Shown here: in pieces, positions 27,214-36,935 of the stretch | Numbering within the stretch: the first letter of the stretch is position 1 | Layout of the letters: the number at the start of each line of letters is the position of its first letter | Origin: Bacteroidetes bacterium GWE2_42_24 | GTDB taxonomy: Bacteria; Bacteroidota; Bacteroidia; Bacteroidales; TTA-H9 | Length of the DNA stretch: 64,000 bases | Assembly (NCBI GenBank): GCA_001768515.1 | Contig: MEOA01000009.1 | Coordinates: 78,435-142,434, forward strand | Direction: 5' to 3' | Program-made: the position numbers and the translations under genes | The notes under the pieces: model-generated | Told to the model about the DNA's origin: nothing | Seen by the model: the letters and a program-made list of their open reading frames with translations, nothing else | Databases searched by the model: none

Positions 27214-28821
27214 TTGTACAGGATTGAATCAAAACTCGATGTCACGACTCCCGGGTTTAAACAAAACCGTGATGCATTCAGATCGCTTCTTGAGGCCTAC
27301 AAGGTGAGGTTGAAAGCCGTGCGTAACGGTGCTCCTGAGTCGGCCGTCATTAAACACAAGGAACGTGGAAAACTTTTAGCCCGCGAGCGAATAGATTTGT
27401 TGGTAGACGCCAATACTCCCTTCCTTGAACTATCTCCGATGGCTGCCTGTGAAGCCTACGACGGGCAGTTTCCTTCAGCAGGGATCATTACGGGCATCGG
27501 GGTGATTCATGGACGTGAAACGGTAATCATTGCAAATGATGCGACGGTAAAAGGAGGAACCTATGTTAAGGAGACTATAAAAAAGCATATCCGGGCACAG
27601 GAGATTGCAATGGAGAATCACCTGCCATGTGTTTATATGGTTGATTCAGGGGGTGCCTTTCTTCCTGAACAGGCCAATGTGTTCCCCGACAGGCATGATT
27701 TCGGGCGTTTTTTTTACAATCAGGCTCGTATGTCAGCAAATGGGATCCCTCAGATTGCTATCGTGATGGGATCATGTACTGCCGGTGGTGCTTATGTCCC
27801 AGCCATGAGTGATGAAACCATCATAGTTCGTAACCAGGGAACAATTTTTATTGGAGGTCCGCCACTTGTGAAAGCAGCCACAGGTGAAGAGGTGAGTGCT
27901 GAAGAACTTGGTGGTGCAATGGTTCACACTACTATTTCAGGGGTGGCAGATCATCTGGCCGAAGATGATCATCATGCCTTACGTATCTGTCGTAACCTGT
28001 TTGAGTCTTTCCCCAAGCCGGTTAGACAGGAGCTTGATATGGCTGAACCAGAGGAACCTTTCTACGATGAGGAGGAGTTATGGGGATTGGCACCTGTTGA
28101 TTTACGTAAGCCGGTCGATGTACGCGAGATAATTGCACGCATTGTAGACGGCAGCAGGTTCAGTGAGTTTAAAGCCGGATATGCCCCTACTATCATCACC
28201 GGTTTTGCGAGAATTATGGGTTTCCCTGTTGGTGTGATTGCCAATAATGGTGTTTTGTTTTCGGAGACTTCGCTCAAGGGTGCTCACTTTATTGAGCTTT
28301 GTACTGCCCGTAAGCTGCCGATCCTTTTTTTGCAGAATATCACGGGGTTTATTGTCGGCAAAGAATATGAAAGGCGGGGCATTGCCCGCGACGGGGCAAA
28401 ACTTGTTCATGCGGTAGCCAATGCTACAGTACCGAAATTTACTGTGGTATTCGGAGGTTCATTTGGTGCAGGTAATTATGCAATGGCTGGCCGTGCTTAT
28501 GATCCCAGATTGCTTTTTATGTGGCCTAATGCCAAGATTTCAGTGATGGGAGGTGAACAGGCAGCCGGTGTGCTTATTCAGGTGAAAGAAGAACAGCTAA
28601 AGGCTCAGGGGAAATCCATGGACGAGGTGACCCGTGAGGCCATGCGTGATTCTATTCTCAAAAAGTATGATTATGAAGGATCGGCCTTTTATAGCACTTC
28701 GCGTATGTGGGACGACGGAATTATAGATCCTGTAGATACCCGCAGGGTAGTTGCCATGGGGATTGCAGCTGCATTAAACCAACCTTTCCCAGATCCGAAG
28801 TTTGGGGTATTCAGGATGTGA
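27214..28821 (+). CDS. Acyl-CoA carboxylase carboxyltransferase subunit (methylcrotonyl-CoA type)
   Basis: A 535-residue biotin-dependent carboxyltransferase: two crotonase-like halves, with [16 protein letters not shown] in the first and [19 protein letters not shown] in the second. Together with the biotin carboxylase/BCCP subunit at 29634 and the surrounding genes it is best read as 3-methylcrotonyl-CoA carboxylase beta, though propionyl- or geranyl-CoA forms are close relatives. No ATG exists upstream: the frame is closed by a stop at 27199, so translation probably starts at the TTG at 27214, which gives the normal N-terminus. Confidence 0.92.
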   Translation: MYRIESKLDVTTPGFKQNRDAFRSLLEAYKVRLKAVRNGAPESAVIKHKERGKLLARERIDLLVDANTPFLELSPMAACEAYDGQFPSAGIITGIGVIHGRETVIIANDATVKGGTYVKETIKKHIRAQEIAMENHLPCVYMVDSGGAFLPEQANVFPDRHDFGRFFYNQARMSANGIPQIAIVMGSCTAGGAYVPAMSDETIIVRNQGTIFIGGPPLVKAATGEEVSAEELGGAMVHTTISGVADHLAEDDHHALRICRNLFESFPKPVRQELDMAEPEEPFYDEEELWGLAPVDLRKPVDVREIIARIVDGSRFSEFKAGYAPTIITGFARIMGFPVGVIANNGVLFSETSLKGAHFIELCTARKLPILFLQNITGFIVGKEYERRGIARDGAKLVHAVANATVPKFTVVFGGSFGAGNYAMAGRAYDPRLLFMWPNAKISVMGGEQAAGVLIQVKEEQLKAQGKSMDEVTREAMRDSILKKYDYEGSAFYSTSRMWDDGIIDPVDTRRVVAMGIAAALNQPFPDPKFGVFRM

Positions 28822-28855
28822 AGGGGCACATCATGCAAAGAAAAAAGTATCAGCT

Positions 28856-29647
28856 ATGATTGAAAAACAGATTTCAGGAAGCGTACTCACGATTTGGCTC
28901 AACAGGCCTGAGGTAAGGAATGCCCTTAATCAGAAACTGATAGGGGAGCTTATAGTTGCCCTTACAACTGTGCCTGATGGTATACGCGTCATTGTAATAC
29001 GGGGAAGGGGAAGGGCATTTTGTTCGGGTGCCGATTTGGCTTACATGGAACAACTCGGGCATTACTCAGAAGAAGAAAATCTGGCAGATGCCCTGCGGCT
29101 CGAATCACTCTTTGCAGCTATATCGCGAAACCAACTCCCAGTGATTGTTGTTGCCCATGGTGCCGTTATGGGAGGTGGCATCGGCTTATTGGCAGCAGCT
29201 GATATAGTGCTGGCTGAAACCCTGACCCTTTTTGCTTTCAGTGAAGTAAAACTGGGGATTGTTCCTGCAGTCATCTCACCATACATACTTATGAAAATGA
29301 GCAAATCCAGGGCGTATGAATTTATGCTCACGGGCAGACGGTTTAATGCTTCCGAAGCGAAGGAAAGCGGGTTGGTGACTGTAACCTGCGTGGAAGAGCT
29401 CTTGGAAGGTGTGCTTAATCAATATGTTAATGAACTTCTGTCTGCTTCGCCCGATGCCATTGCCCGCTGCAAGGAAATGTTGCAGGAGGTTAGTGATCGG
29501 GCCGGACAGGTTGACCTGAGGCAATATACAGCCAGAATGATTGCCGATGCCCGTGCCTCGGAAGAAGGCCGCGAAGGATTGACTGCCTTCCTCGAAAAAA
29601 GAAAACCCTCATGGTTCAAAGCATTACCAAACGATGAAACTATTTGA
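28856..29647 (+). CDS. Enoyl-CoA hydratase (methylglutaconyl-CoA hydratase-like)
   Basis: A 263-residue crotonase-fold enzyme with GGGIGLLAAAD and the catalytic-glutamate block FSEVKLGIVPAVISPYI, the signature of LiuC-type hydratases that add water to 3-methylglutaconyl-CoA. The frame can be read from 28802, but the ATG at 28856 gives the proper start (MIEKQISG). It overlaps the biotin carboxylase gene by 14 bases and follows the carboxyltransferase after 34 bases, as the pathway would predict. Confidence 0.9.
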   Translation: MIEKQISGSVLTIWLNRPEVRNALNQKLIGELIVALTTVPDGIRVIVIRGRGRAFCSGADLAYMEQLGHYSEEENLADALRLESLFAAISRNQLPVIVVAHGAVMGGGIGLLAAADIVLAETLTLFAFSEVKLGIVPAVISPYILMKMSKSRAYEFMLTGRRFNASEAKESGLVTVTCVEELLEGVLNQYVNELLSASPDAIARCKEMLQEVSDRAGQVDLRQYTARMIADARASEEGREGLTAFLEKRKPSWFKALPNDETI

Positions 29648-31634
29648 TAAAATATTAATTGCCAACCGGGGTGAGATTGCCGTAAGAATCATTCGCACTG
29701 CCCGCAAGCTTGGCATTGCTACCGTGGCTGTGTATTCTCATCACGACTGCGATGCCCTGCATGTGACAATGGCCGATGAGGCATGGCCTTTGGGAGAAGG
29801 TGATCTGAAGGATACTTATCTTAATATTGGACTCTTGATCTCGATAGCAACGGATGCACATTGTGACGCCATCCATCCCGGATATGGTTTTCTGTCTGAA
29901 AATGCCTTGTTTGCCAGCGCCTGCCGAAAGGCCGGCATTGTATTCATAGGTCCTTCAGCAGAAGCCATCGAACAGATGGGAAATAAGATATCTGCCCGTA
30001 GATTGGCCGAAAAGGCTGGCTTACCACTGGCAGTTGGAATGACAGGATCCCCTGCTGAATTGGCTCTTCGGGCGGAGGATATGCCATATCCTGTGCTCAT
30101 TAAAGCAGCTGCCGGAGGAGGCGGAAAAGGAATGCGTATTGTACAGTCAGCCGGCGAACTTCCTGCCATGCTGGAGGCCACCAGCCGCGAAGCTGCTTCC
30201 TATTTTGGTGATGGAAGCGTTTATGTGGAACAGTTTATCGGTAATCCTCGCCATATCGAGGTTCAGATAGTAGGTGACCGCCATGGGCAGGTGGTACATC
30301 TCTATGAACGTGAGTGTACAATTCAGCGGCGTTATCAAAAGATCGTGGAAGAATCGCCCTCGCCTACGCTCACTCCCGAAGTGAGGCAGCAGATATGCGA
30401 CGCTGCCGTGAGTCTGGCTTCCTCTATCAATTATAGCAGCGTTGGTACGATTGAGTTTCTGGTTGATGAATCATTAAAGTTTTATTTTCTGGAGATGAAC
30501 ACCCGGATTCAGGTGGAACATCCGGTTACTGAGATGGTGACAGGGGTCGATCTGGTTGAGGAGCAGATTCTGATTGCTGCCGGATTACCTATGCGTTTTT
30601 GCCAGGATGATATAAAGCAGAAAGGACATGCCTTCGAGTGCAGAATTTACGCCGAAGATCCCGCAGCCGGTTTTCTTCCTTCTCCCGGGATGATGACCCT
30701 TTTTGCTCCGCCTCATGGAACCAGGGTAAGACTTGATACTGCTTATAAAGGACCCGGGGAAGTAAGCAGTGCCTTTGATCCCATGATTGCAAAACTGATT
30801 GTTCATGGAGCCGACCGGATTACGGCCGGCTCACGTATGGTGGCAGCGCTCAACGACTTCGTTATTCAGGGCATAAAAACAAATATTTTATATCTTAAAC
30901 AATTGTTTCATCACCCGGAGTTTACAAAAAACAATATTTCTACAGCATTTTGTGACCTTCATTCTGAAGCCATCAATCGTATGGTTGAGGAGTCGCGTAA
31001 CCATGTGCAGATGGATATTCCTCTGATCGGGTATTTGCTGTACAGCCTGAATAATACTGGCAGCAACTACGATAGCAGCGTGTGGAACAACATTGGTTAC
31101 TGGCGCCTTGACCCCAAAATACGCGTTGGAGCAGGGCAGGTGGTGTCGGATGTTGAGATTCTCAGCCGACGTGGAAATTTTTGTCATCTTTCCTTTGATG
31201 GAAGAAATTATGAAACAGTGGTGCGGCACCTGGAGCCAACGAAACTTGACTTCTCTGTAGATGGCCATACATTTGAGATCAGACTATCCTCCGATGTCAA
31301 GGGTTATATGCACCTCACCTTCGAGGGGCATGAATTTATTTGTTACCGGAATGACATTCTCATCCACCACGATTTCTTTGCAGCTACCGGTAGTTCGGCA
31401 GGGAACTCCGGAGGTCGTATCACACCACCCATGCCTGGTAAAGTAATCAGGGTAAATGTCGTTGAAGGGCAGGTTGTAGGGAAGGGGGATGTACTGGTTG
31501 TGGTAGAATCAATGAAGATGGAGAATTCAATCGCCGCGCCCTCATCCGGAACAGTCAGAAAAGTAGGTGTTATGGCTGGTCAGATGGTCGATACGGATAA
31601 GGTGCTGGTTGAATTGGAAGAAGAGAATTCCTGA
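29634..31634 (+). CDS. Biotin carboxylase fused to biotin carboxyl carrier (methylcrotonyl-CoA type alpha)
   Basis: A 666-residue alpha subunit: biotin carboxylase N-domain (ILIANRGEIAVRII), ATP-grasp domain with the glycine-rich loop AAGGGGKGMRIV and MNTRIQVEHPVTE, a biotin carboxylase C-domain to about 445, a linker/BT region, and a C-terminal biotinyl domain with the target lysine K628 in ESMKMENS. ESMKM in place of the commoner EAMKM is a mild variant. It supplies carboxybiotin to the subunit at 27214. Confidence 0.93.
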   Translation: MKLFDKILIANRGEIAVRIIRTARKLGIATVAVYSHHDCDALHVTMADEAWPLGEGDLKDTYLNIGLLISIATDAHCDAIHPGYGFLSENALFASACRKAGIVFIGPSAEAIEQMGNKISARRLAEKAGLPLAVGMTGSPAELALRAEDMPYPVLIKAAAGGGGKGMRIVQSAGELPAMLEATSREAASYFGDGSVYVEQFIGNPRHIEVQIVGDRHGQVVHLYERECTIQRRYQKIVEESPSPTLTPEVRQQICDAAVSLASSINYSSVGTIEFLVDESLKFYFLEMNTRIQVEHPVTEMVTGVDLVEEQILIAAGLPMRFCQDDIKQKGHAFECRIYAEDPAAGFLPSPGMMTLFAPPHGTRVRLDTAYKGPGEVSSAFDPMIAKLIVHGADRITAGSRMVAALNDFVIQGIKTNILYLKQLFHHPEFTKNNISTAFCDLHSEAINRMVEESRNHVQMDIPLIGYLLYSLNNTGSNYDSSVWNNIGYWRLDPKIRVGAGQVVSDVEILSRRGNFCHLSFDGRNYETVVRHLEPTKLDFSVDGHTFEIRLSSDVKGYMHLTFEGHEFICYRNDILIHHDFFAATGSSAGNSGGRITPPMPGKVIRVNVVEGQVVGKGDVLVVVESMKMENSIAAPSSGTVRKVGVMAGQMVDTDKVLVELEEENS

Positions 31635-31668
31635 ATGAAAGTTACTAATTGAGAAAAAATGAAACGCA

Positions 31669-32814
31669 ATGGATATTTTTTGCAACGAACAACACGATCT
31701 CATCCGGCAGTCGGTGCGTCAGTTTGCTGAAACTGAAATCAAGCCTCTGGCGCAGGAGTTGGACGAAAAGGAGCAGTTCTCATACCCCTTGACGAAAAGG
31801 ATGGGAGAGCTTGGCCTTTTCGGAATGTATATAGCACCTGAATATGGAGGTCAGGGAACCGATTATCTTTCATACATCATCGCGGTTGAAGAAATTGCAA
31901 GGGTTGATGGTTCTCAGGCAGCTACTTTGGCCGCGCATAACTCACTTGGTATTGGCCCTATCAACCGTTATGGAACCGAAGAACAAAAGATACAATACCT
32001 GCCTCGCCTTTGCACAGGTGAAGCCTTATGGGGATTCGGCCTGACCGAACCTGATGCAGGTTCAGATTCCCGGGGCTCACGTACAGTGGCTCTCCCGGAT
32101 GGTGATGATTGGGTAATCAATGGTTCCAAGATTTTTATTACCAATGCGGCAACAAAAATCACGCTTGGAAGTACAATACAGGCGGTGACAGGGACACAGG
32201 GTGATGATAAGTCATTCTCGACTATTATTGTTCCTCAGGATACTCCCGGCTATAGTGCTGCCGAGATGCATCGCAAGATGATGTGGCGTGCATCGAATAC
32301 AGGGCAACTATTTCTTGATGGTTGCCGGGTTCCAAAGTCCAACCTGTTGGGAAAAGAGGGTGAAGGTTCAAAAATCATGCTCTCGACTCTCGATAGCGGT
32401 CGCCTGGCCATCGCCGCAATGGGGTTGGGTTTGGCTCAGGGGGCTTATGAAATGTCGCTGGCCTATGCCAAAGAGCGCCAGCAATTTGGGAAACCACTCA
32501 TCAAATTCCAGGCCATTGCCTTTAAATTGGCCGATATGGCCACAAAGGTTGAGACAGCCCGTAACCTCCTTTACAAAGCCTGCTGGTTGAAGGATAATCA
32601 GCAACCTTATGCAAAAGAGGCTGCCATGTCGAAACTCTATTGCTCTGAGGTGGCCAAATGGGTCGCTGATGAGGGTGTTCAGATTCATGGTGGCTACGGA
32701 TTAATGAAAGACTACGATATTGAGCGTTTTTACCGTGATCAGCGACTGTTGCAAATAGGCGAAGGTACCTCGGAAATCCAGCGATTGGTTATTTCGCGTC
32801 ATATCGGCTGTTAA
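31669..32814 (+). CDS. Acyl-CoA dehydrogenase (short/branched-chain type)
   Basis: A 381-residue FAD enzyme with FGLTEPDAGSDS and the C-terminal RDQRLLQIGEGTSEIQRL. The likely catalytic base is E365 in GEGTSEIQ, the position used by butyryl- and medium-chain dehydrogenases. True isovaleryl-CoA dehydrogenases have glycine or alanine there and use a glutamate on another helix. So although the cluster calls for an isovaleryl-CoA dehydrogenase, this protein looks more like a short-chain or 2-methyl-branched acyl-CoA dehydrogenase. It follows the carboxylase alpha gene after 34 bases. Confidence 0.9.
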   Translation: MDIFCNEQHDLIRQSVRQFAETEIKPLAQELDEKEQFSYPLTKRMGELGLFGMYIAPEYGGQGTDYLSYIIAVEEIARVDGSQAATLAAHNSLGIGPINRYGTEEQKIQYLPRLCTGEALWGFGLTEPDAGSDSRGSRTVALPDGDDWVINGSKIFITNAATKITLGSTIQAVTGTQGDDKSFSTIIVPQDTPGYSAAEMHRKMMWRASNTGQLFLDGCRVPKSNLLGKEGEGSKIMLSTLDSGRLAIAAMGLGLAQGAYEMSLAYAKERQQFGKPLIKFQAIAFKLADMATKVETARNLLYKACWLKDNQQPYAKEAAMSKLYCSEVAKWVADEGVQIHGGYGLMKDYDIERFYRDQRLLQIGEGTSEIQRLVISRHIGC

Positions 32815-32868
32815 TGCGATGCAAACTTTGTTTTTTCATAAATTCGTGACCGATAACCTTGCTTTACG

Positions 32869-33762
32869 ATGATCAACAAGCTCCAGCAGGCCATACGTCT
32901 TACCGATTGCCCCCGCGATGCCATGCAGGGAGTGACGACGTTTATACCTACCAGTCGAAAGATTCAATACATCAACCAATTGATGCAAGTTGGTTTCGAT
33001 ATTCTCGACTTTGGAAGCTTCGTTTCACCTGAGGCTATTCCTCAATTGCGTGATACGGCCGAGGTTCTTGATAAAATTGAAACAAATGGTACCACCGAAC
33101 TTCTGGCTATCGTGGGGAATATGCGTGGTGCACAAAAAGCTGCTTTGTTCAGCAAAATTTCCTGGCTGGGATATCCGTTTTCGGTCTCTGAAACATTTTT
33201 GCGGCGAAATCTTAATTCCACCATTCCTAAGGCCTTCGGTCAGGCTTGTGAATTGTTGAATCTGTGTGCCCGTCAGAAAAAGAAACTGATGGTCTATCTG
33301 TCGATGGGCTTTGGGAATCCCTATAATGATCCCTGGAGCATTGACCTGCTGGCAGAATGGGTTGATAAGCTTCGCAGGGAAGGTGCAACAGAGATTAACC
33401 TTTCAGACACCATTGGTATTTCAACCGCTGAAACCGTAGGGGAAGCCTTCTGGTTCCTGTTGCGTGAGTTTCCGGATATACGGTTTGGATTTCACCTCCA
33501 TTCAAAACCAGATGATTGGTATACACGTATAGATGCTGCCTGGCGAAATGGTTGCCGGAGTTTCGATGGCGTTTTGCTTGGTGGAGGTGGATGTCCAATG
33601 ACAGGTGTTGCTTTGGTTGGAAACCTTGCGATGCAGCATCTGGTCTCCTATTTTGAAGAGCGGGATGTTCCATTGAAAATCAATAGTGATGAATATCAAA
33701 AGGCTACCGTTGATGCCGGCAGGTTGTTTCATGAAATAGAATCTAATTTTAAATCCGAATAA
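32869..33762 (+). CDS. Hydroxymethylglutaryl-CoA lyase
   Basis: A 297-residue TIM-barrel lyase splitting HMG-CoA to acetoacetate and acetyl-CoA, the last step of leucine breakdown. Visible are the substrate motif RDAMQG (R16; usually RDGLQ), the metal ligands HLH (209-211), SDTIG near residue 179 and the signature loop GGGGCPMTG with the active cysteine C242. The match is complete, so this copy should be active. It ends three bases before the CoA-transferase A gene, which uses its acetoacetate product. Confidence 0.92.
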   Translation: MINKLQQAIRLTDCPRDAMQGVTTFIPTSRKIQYINQLMQVGFDILDFGSFVSPEAIPQLRDTAEVLDKIETNGTTELLAIVGNMRGAQKAALFSKISWLGYPFSVSETFLRRNLNSTIPKAFGQACELLNLCARQKKKLMVYLSMGFGNPYNDPWSIDLLAEWVDKLRREGATEINLSDTIGISTAETVGEAFWFLLREFPDIRFGFHLHSKPDDWYTRIDAAWRNGCRSFDGVLLGGGGCPMTGVALVGNLAMQHLVSYFEERDVPLKINSDEYQKATVDAGRLFHEIESNFKSE

Positions 33763-33765
33763 TTT

Positions 33766-34458
33766 ATGAATAAAGTTTATGCGAATGCTAAAGAAGCCAT
33801 CGAGGGAATTACCGACAGTATGACGCTCATGCTTGGTGGTTTCGGCTTATGTGGCATTCCTGAAAATTCAATTGATGCTTTGGTTGAGGCAGGTGTAAAA
33901 GACCTGACCTGTGTGTCGAATAATGCCGGAATCGATAATGCAGGTCTGGGAAAGCTTTTGCGTAATCATCAGCTTAGGAAGATGATTGCGTCTTATGTGG
34001 GCGAGAATAAAGAGTTTGAGCGGCAACTGCTGAGTGGTGAACTGGAAGTTGAACTTATCCCACAAGGAACGCTTGCCGAGAGAATCAGGGCTGGCGGTAA
34101 CGGTATTCCGGCCTTCTATGTGCCCGCAGGATATGGTACCGAGATACAGGAAGGGAAGGAAGTACGCGAATTCAACGGAAAGATGTACCTGATGGAGTTG
34201 GGTATGCGGGCTGATTTTGCCATCGTGAAGGCATGGAAGGGTGACACGAAAGGGAACCTGATCTTCAGGCATACTGCCAACAATTTCAATAACATGATGG
34301 CTGCTGCCGGAATTATAACCATTGCAGAAGTTGAAGAACTGGTTCCGGCAGGAGTTCTTGATCCCAACCAGATTCATACACCGGGAATTTTCGTTCAGCG
34401 GATCTTCCAGGGGACTGGGTATACTAAACAGATCGAGTTTGTTACAACCAGTGATTAA
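33766..34458 (+). CDS. scoA: 3-oxoacid CoA-transferase subunit A
   Basis: A 230-residue alpha subunit of succinyl-CoA:3-ketoacid CoA-transferase or acetate CoA-transferase type, with the [13 protein letters not shown] opening, the SNNAG motif and [13 protein letters not shown]. With subunit B it moves CoA to acetoacetate so that it can be thiolysed. It directly follows HMG-CoA lyase. The B subunit comes 92 bases later. Confidence 0.94.
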   Translation: MNKVYANAKEAIEGITDSMTLMLGGFGLCGIPENSIDALVEAGVKDLTCVSNNAGIDNAGLGKLLRNHQLRKMIASYVGENKEFERQLLSGELEVELIPQGTLAERIRAGGNGIPAFYVPAGYGTEIQEGKEVREFNGKMYLMELGMRADFAIVKAWKGDTKGNLIFRHTANNFNNMMAAAGIITIAEVEELVPAGVLDPNQIHTPGIFVQRIFQGTGYTKQIEFVTTSD

Positions 34459-34550
34459 TCTGTGGTATGCTTCGGCTTTCATGACAGCCCTCCAGGGTTG
34501 TTGGGTCTGCCCATACATAACTCAAATTTTCAACTTGAATAATTTAAATT

Positions 34551-35207
34551 ATGGCACTAGATAAAAACGGAATTGCGAAAAGAATTGCACGCGAACTGCG
34601 CGACGGTTACTATGTTAATTTGGGTATAGGTATCCCCACGCTGGTAGCCAATTATATTCCCGAAGGAATGGATGTCACCCTTCATTCCGAAAACGGATTA
34701 CTCGGTATCGGTCCCTTCCCTACGAGAAATAACGTGGATGCTGATCTTATTAATGCCGGAAAGCAAACGGTTACCTATATTGATGGAGCCTCCTTCTTCG
34801 ATTCAGCCGAAAGTTTTGGTATGATCAGGGGAGGGCATGTTGATCTTACTGTACTTGGGGCTTTTGAGGTGTCGGAAACTGGTGATATCGCCAGTTGGAA
34901 GGTTCCCGGGAAACTGGTCAAGGGGATGGGTGGTGCCATGGATCTGGTAGCTGCCGCAAGGAATATCATTGTTGCCATGCAGCATACCGACAGGGAGGGC
35001 AATTCCAAACTGCTAAAAAAATGCACCTTGCCGTTGACGGGGGTTCGTTGTGTTACTAAGATCATTACTGATATGGCTGTGCTTGAGGTTACATCAGATG
35101 GGTTTCGTCTGCTGGAAAGAGCCCCAGGTGTATCTGTCGGTGATATCCGTCGTGCAACCGAAGGAGCGCTGATTATCAACGGTGAGATTCCGGAAATGAC
35201 TTTTTAG
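34551..35207 (+). CDS. scoB: 3-oxoacid CoA-transferase subunit B
   Basis: A 218-residue beta subunit. The catalytic glutamate that carries the CoA thioester is E47 in HSENGLLG, followed by the glycine-rich GGHVDLTVLGAFEV and GKLVKGMGGAMDLV. Both subunits are complete, so a working heteromeric transferase is expected. Confidence 0.95.
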   Translation: MALDKNGIAKRIARELRDGYYVNLGIGIPTLVANYIPEGMDVTLHSENGLLGIGPFPTRNNVDADLINAGKQTVTYIDGASFFDSAESFGMIRGGHVDLTVLGAFEVSETGDIASWKVPGKLVKGMGGAMDLVAAARNIIVAMQHTDREGNSKLLKKCTLPLTGVRCVTKIITDMAVLEVTSDGFRLLERAPGVSVGDIRRATEGALIINGEIPEMTF

Positions 35208-35227
35208 TTTTTTACTTATCAAAAGGC

Positions 35228-36256
35228 ATGATCATGGCAGAATTGAATTATCCCAAAAAAGTGAAAATCGGCGATATTACAGTTCGTGATGGTTTTCAGC
35301 ATGAAGAGAAATACATCCCTACTGAAGCCAAGATATGGGTTCTTGAACAATCAATCCTCGCCGGATTCCGACATCTGGAGGTCTCTAATTTTGGCAATCC
35401 TAAAGGGATGCCACAGTTTAAAGATGCCGATGAGGTGTTTAAAGGGATCAGGAACAGCAAGCTGGTTAAACATCTGCTTCCAGAGGTTAAACTCACAGCG
35501 GTAACCATTCGTGAAAAGGCAATTGAAAGGGCAATCCAGGCTCACAACGAGGGGTGGGGACCCGATCGCATTCTTGTAATGGTGAGTACCAGCGAATCGC
35601 ATCACCGAAAGAACTCAGGATTATCGCTGGCCGAATACTGGAAGATGTGCGAAGAGTGGATTCCAAAAGCCCGTGCTGCCGGAATGAAGGTAAACGGTAC
35701 CGTTTCGACAATCTGGGGTTGTCCGATAGAAGGGCCCACCAAATTGGAGAAGGCGATCGAGTTTTCAGGACGCTGGTTCGATTTAGGTGCCACAGATGTA
35801 GAACATGCCGATCATGATGGGTCGGCTTCACCCGATCGCGTTTATCGCTACTTTTCGATGCTGATGGATCATTTTGGTGACCCTTCCAAACACATCGTCC
35901 ATTTTCACACCACCCGTGGCTGGGGGTTGGCTAATGTTTTGGCTGCCCTTCAGGCTGGGATGACCAACTACGAGGCTTCCATGGGGGGTATCGGGGGGCA
36001 GCCTGCTAATTTTGTCGACGGTGTTCCGGTTTCCGGTACCGGATCATATTACTATAAGGATCCCGGTCTTACAGGGCTCGTTAGTACCGAAGACATGGTA
36101 GTCATGATGGATGAGATGGGAATCGATACGGGAATCGATGTGGATAAACTCCTTGAGCTTGGGCTGGTTGTCGAAAGGATTGCCGGTAGAAAGTTGAGGT
36201 CAGAATCTATTAAGAATGGTCGGATTCCTAAAAATCTTACAGGGAGAACATTTTGA
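35228..36256 (+). CDS. HMG-CoA-lyase-like protein with altered signature loop
   Basis: A 342-residue TIM-barrel protein of the HMGL-like superfamily. The substrate arginine (RDGFQ, 20-24) and the metal motif HFH (225-227) are kept, and the later STEDMVVMMDEMGI block matches HMG-CoA lyases. The signature loop reads GGIGGQPAN, so the active cysteine is replaced by Q258. It may act on another substrate, for example as an aldolase on a different acyl-CoA or oxoacid. The position at the end of the leucine operon and tight spacing argue for a related role. Starts at 35228 or 35234 are both possible. Confidence 0.8.
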   Translation: MIMAELNYPKKVKIGDITVRDGFQHEEKYIPTEAKIWVLEQSILAGFRHLEVSNFGNPKGMPQFKDADEVFKGIRNSKLVKHLLPEVKLTAVTIREKAIERAIQAHNEGWGPDRILVMVSTSESHHRKNSGLSLAEYWKMCEEWIPKARAAGMKVNGTVSTIWGCPIEGPTKLEKAIEFSGRWFDLGATDVEHADHDGSASPDRVYRYFSMLMDHFGDPSKHIVHFHTTRGWGLANVLAALQAGMTNYEASMGGIGGQPANFVDGVPVSGTGSYYYKDPGLTGLVSTEDMVVMMDEMGIDTGIDVDKLLELGLVVERIAGRKLRSESIKNGRIPKNLTGRTF

Positions 36257-36257
36257 T

Positions 36258-36935
36258 TTACAAAGTTTGATTACCACTCAGCAGGTCGTTTTCGATGGCA
36301 TATTTAATCAGACCTACAACGGTTTTTGTTCCCGTCTTAATGAAGATATTCTTTCGGTGGGTTTCTACTGTACGCTCGCTGATGAAAAGCTTTTCGGCAA
36401 TCTGACCGTTTGAGAATTCCCTCGCGATGAGTTGCAGAATTTCGCTCTCACGCGAGGTGAGTCTGATGACATTAGGTTGGATGCCAGTGATGGCATCATT
36501 CGCGTTGTAGATCCGCTGCATGATAATCTTCTGTACATCACGACTCAGAAATTTCCCCCCGGCAGCCACCGTTTCAATAGCTTCCATCAGTTCATCGATT
36601 CCGGTTGATTTTAAAATGTAACCTGATGCCCCTGCTTCTATCATTCGGTTGATAAGACTGGGATCATCGTGCATTGTAAGGGCGAGTACAGCCACTCCGG
36701 GATGATCGGACTTGATGCGACGGGTTACTTCGATCCCGTTCATGCCGGGCATGTTGATATCAGCAAGAACTACATCCACGTTGGTTGTATCCAACAGGCG
36801 TAAGGCTTCGTAACCTGCGGTGGCTCCTGTGATTAGTTCTACTCCCTCCATGTTCGACAATAACGCTTTCATTCCATCGATGATTAACCGGTGGTCGTCA
36901 ATGATCATTAATCTTATAGTCTTTTTTTCTGTCAT
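36258..36935 (-). CDS. NarL/LuxR family response regulator
   Basis: A 225-residue regulator with a receiver domain (phosphoacceptor D59 in ADINMPG; acidic pair at 13-14; K near residue 109 in LKSTG) and a C-terminal LuxR-type helix-turn-helix (about 155-218; LTSRESEILQLIA, then ISERTVETHRKNIF). It overlaps its partner kinase gene by four bases, so the two form a two-component system. It is convergent with the leucine cluster with only one base between the stops. Its targets are not evident. Confidence 0.94.
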   Translation of the reverse strand: MTEKKTIRLMIIDDHRLIIDGMKALLSNMEGVELITGATAGYEALRLLDTTNVDVVLADINMPGMNGIEVTRRIKSDHPGVAVLALTMHDDPSLINRMIEAGASGYILKSTGIDELMEAIETVAAGGKFLSRDVQKIIMQRIYNANDAITGIQPNVIRLTSRESEILQLIAREFSNGQIAEKLFISERTVETHRKNIFIKTGTKTVVGLIKYAIENDLLSGNQTL

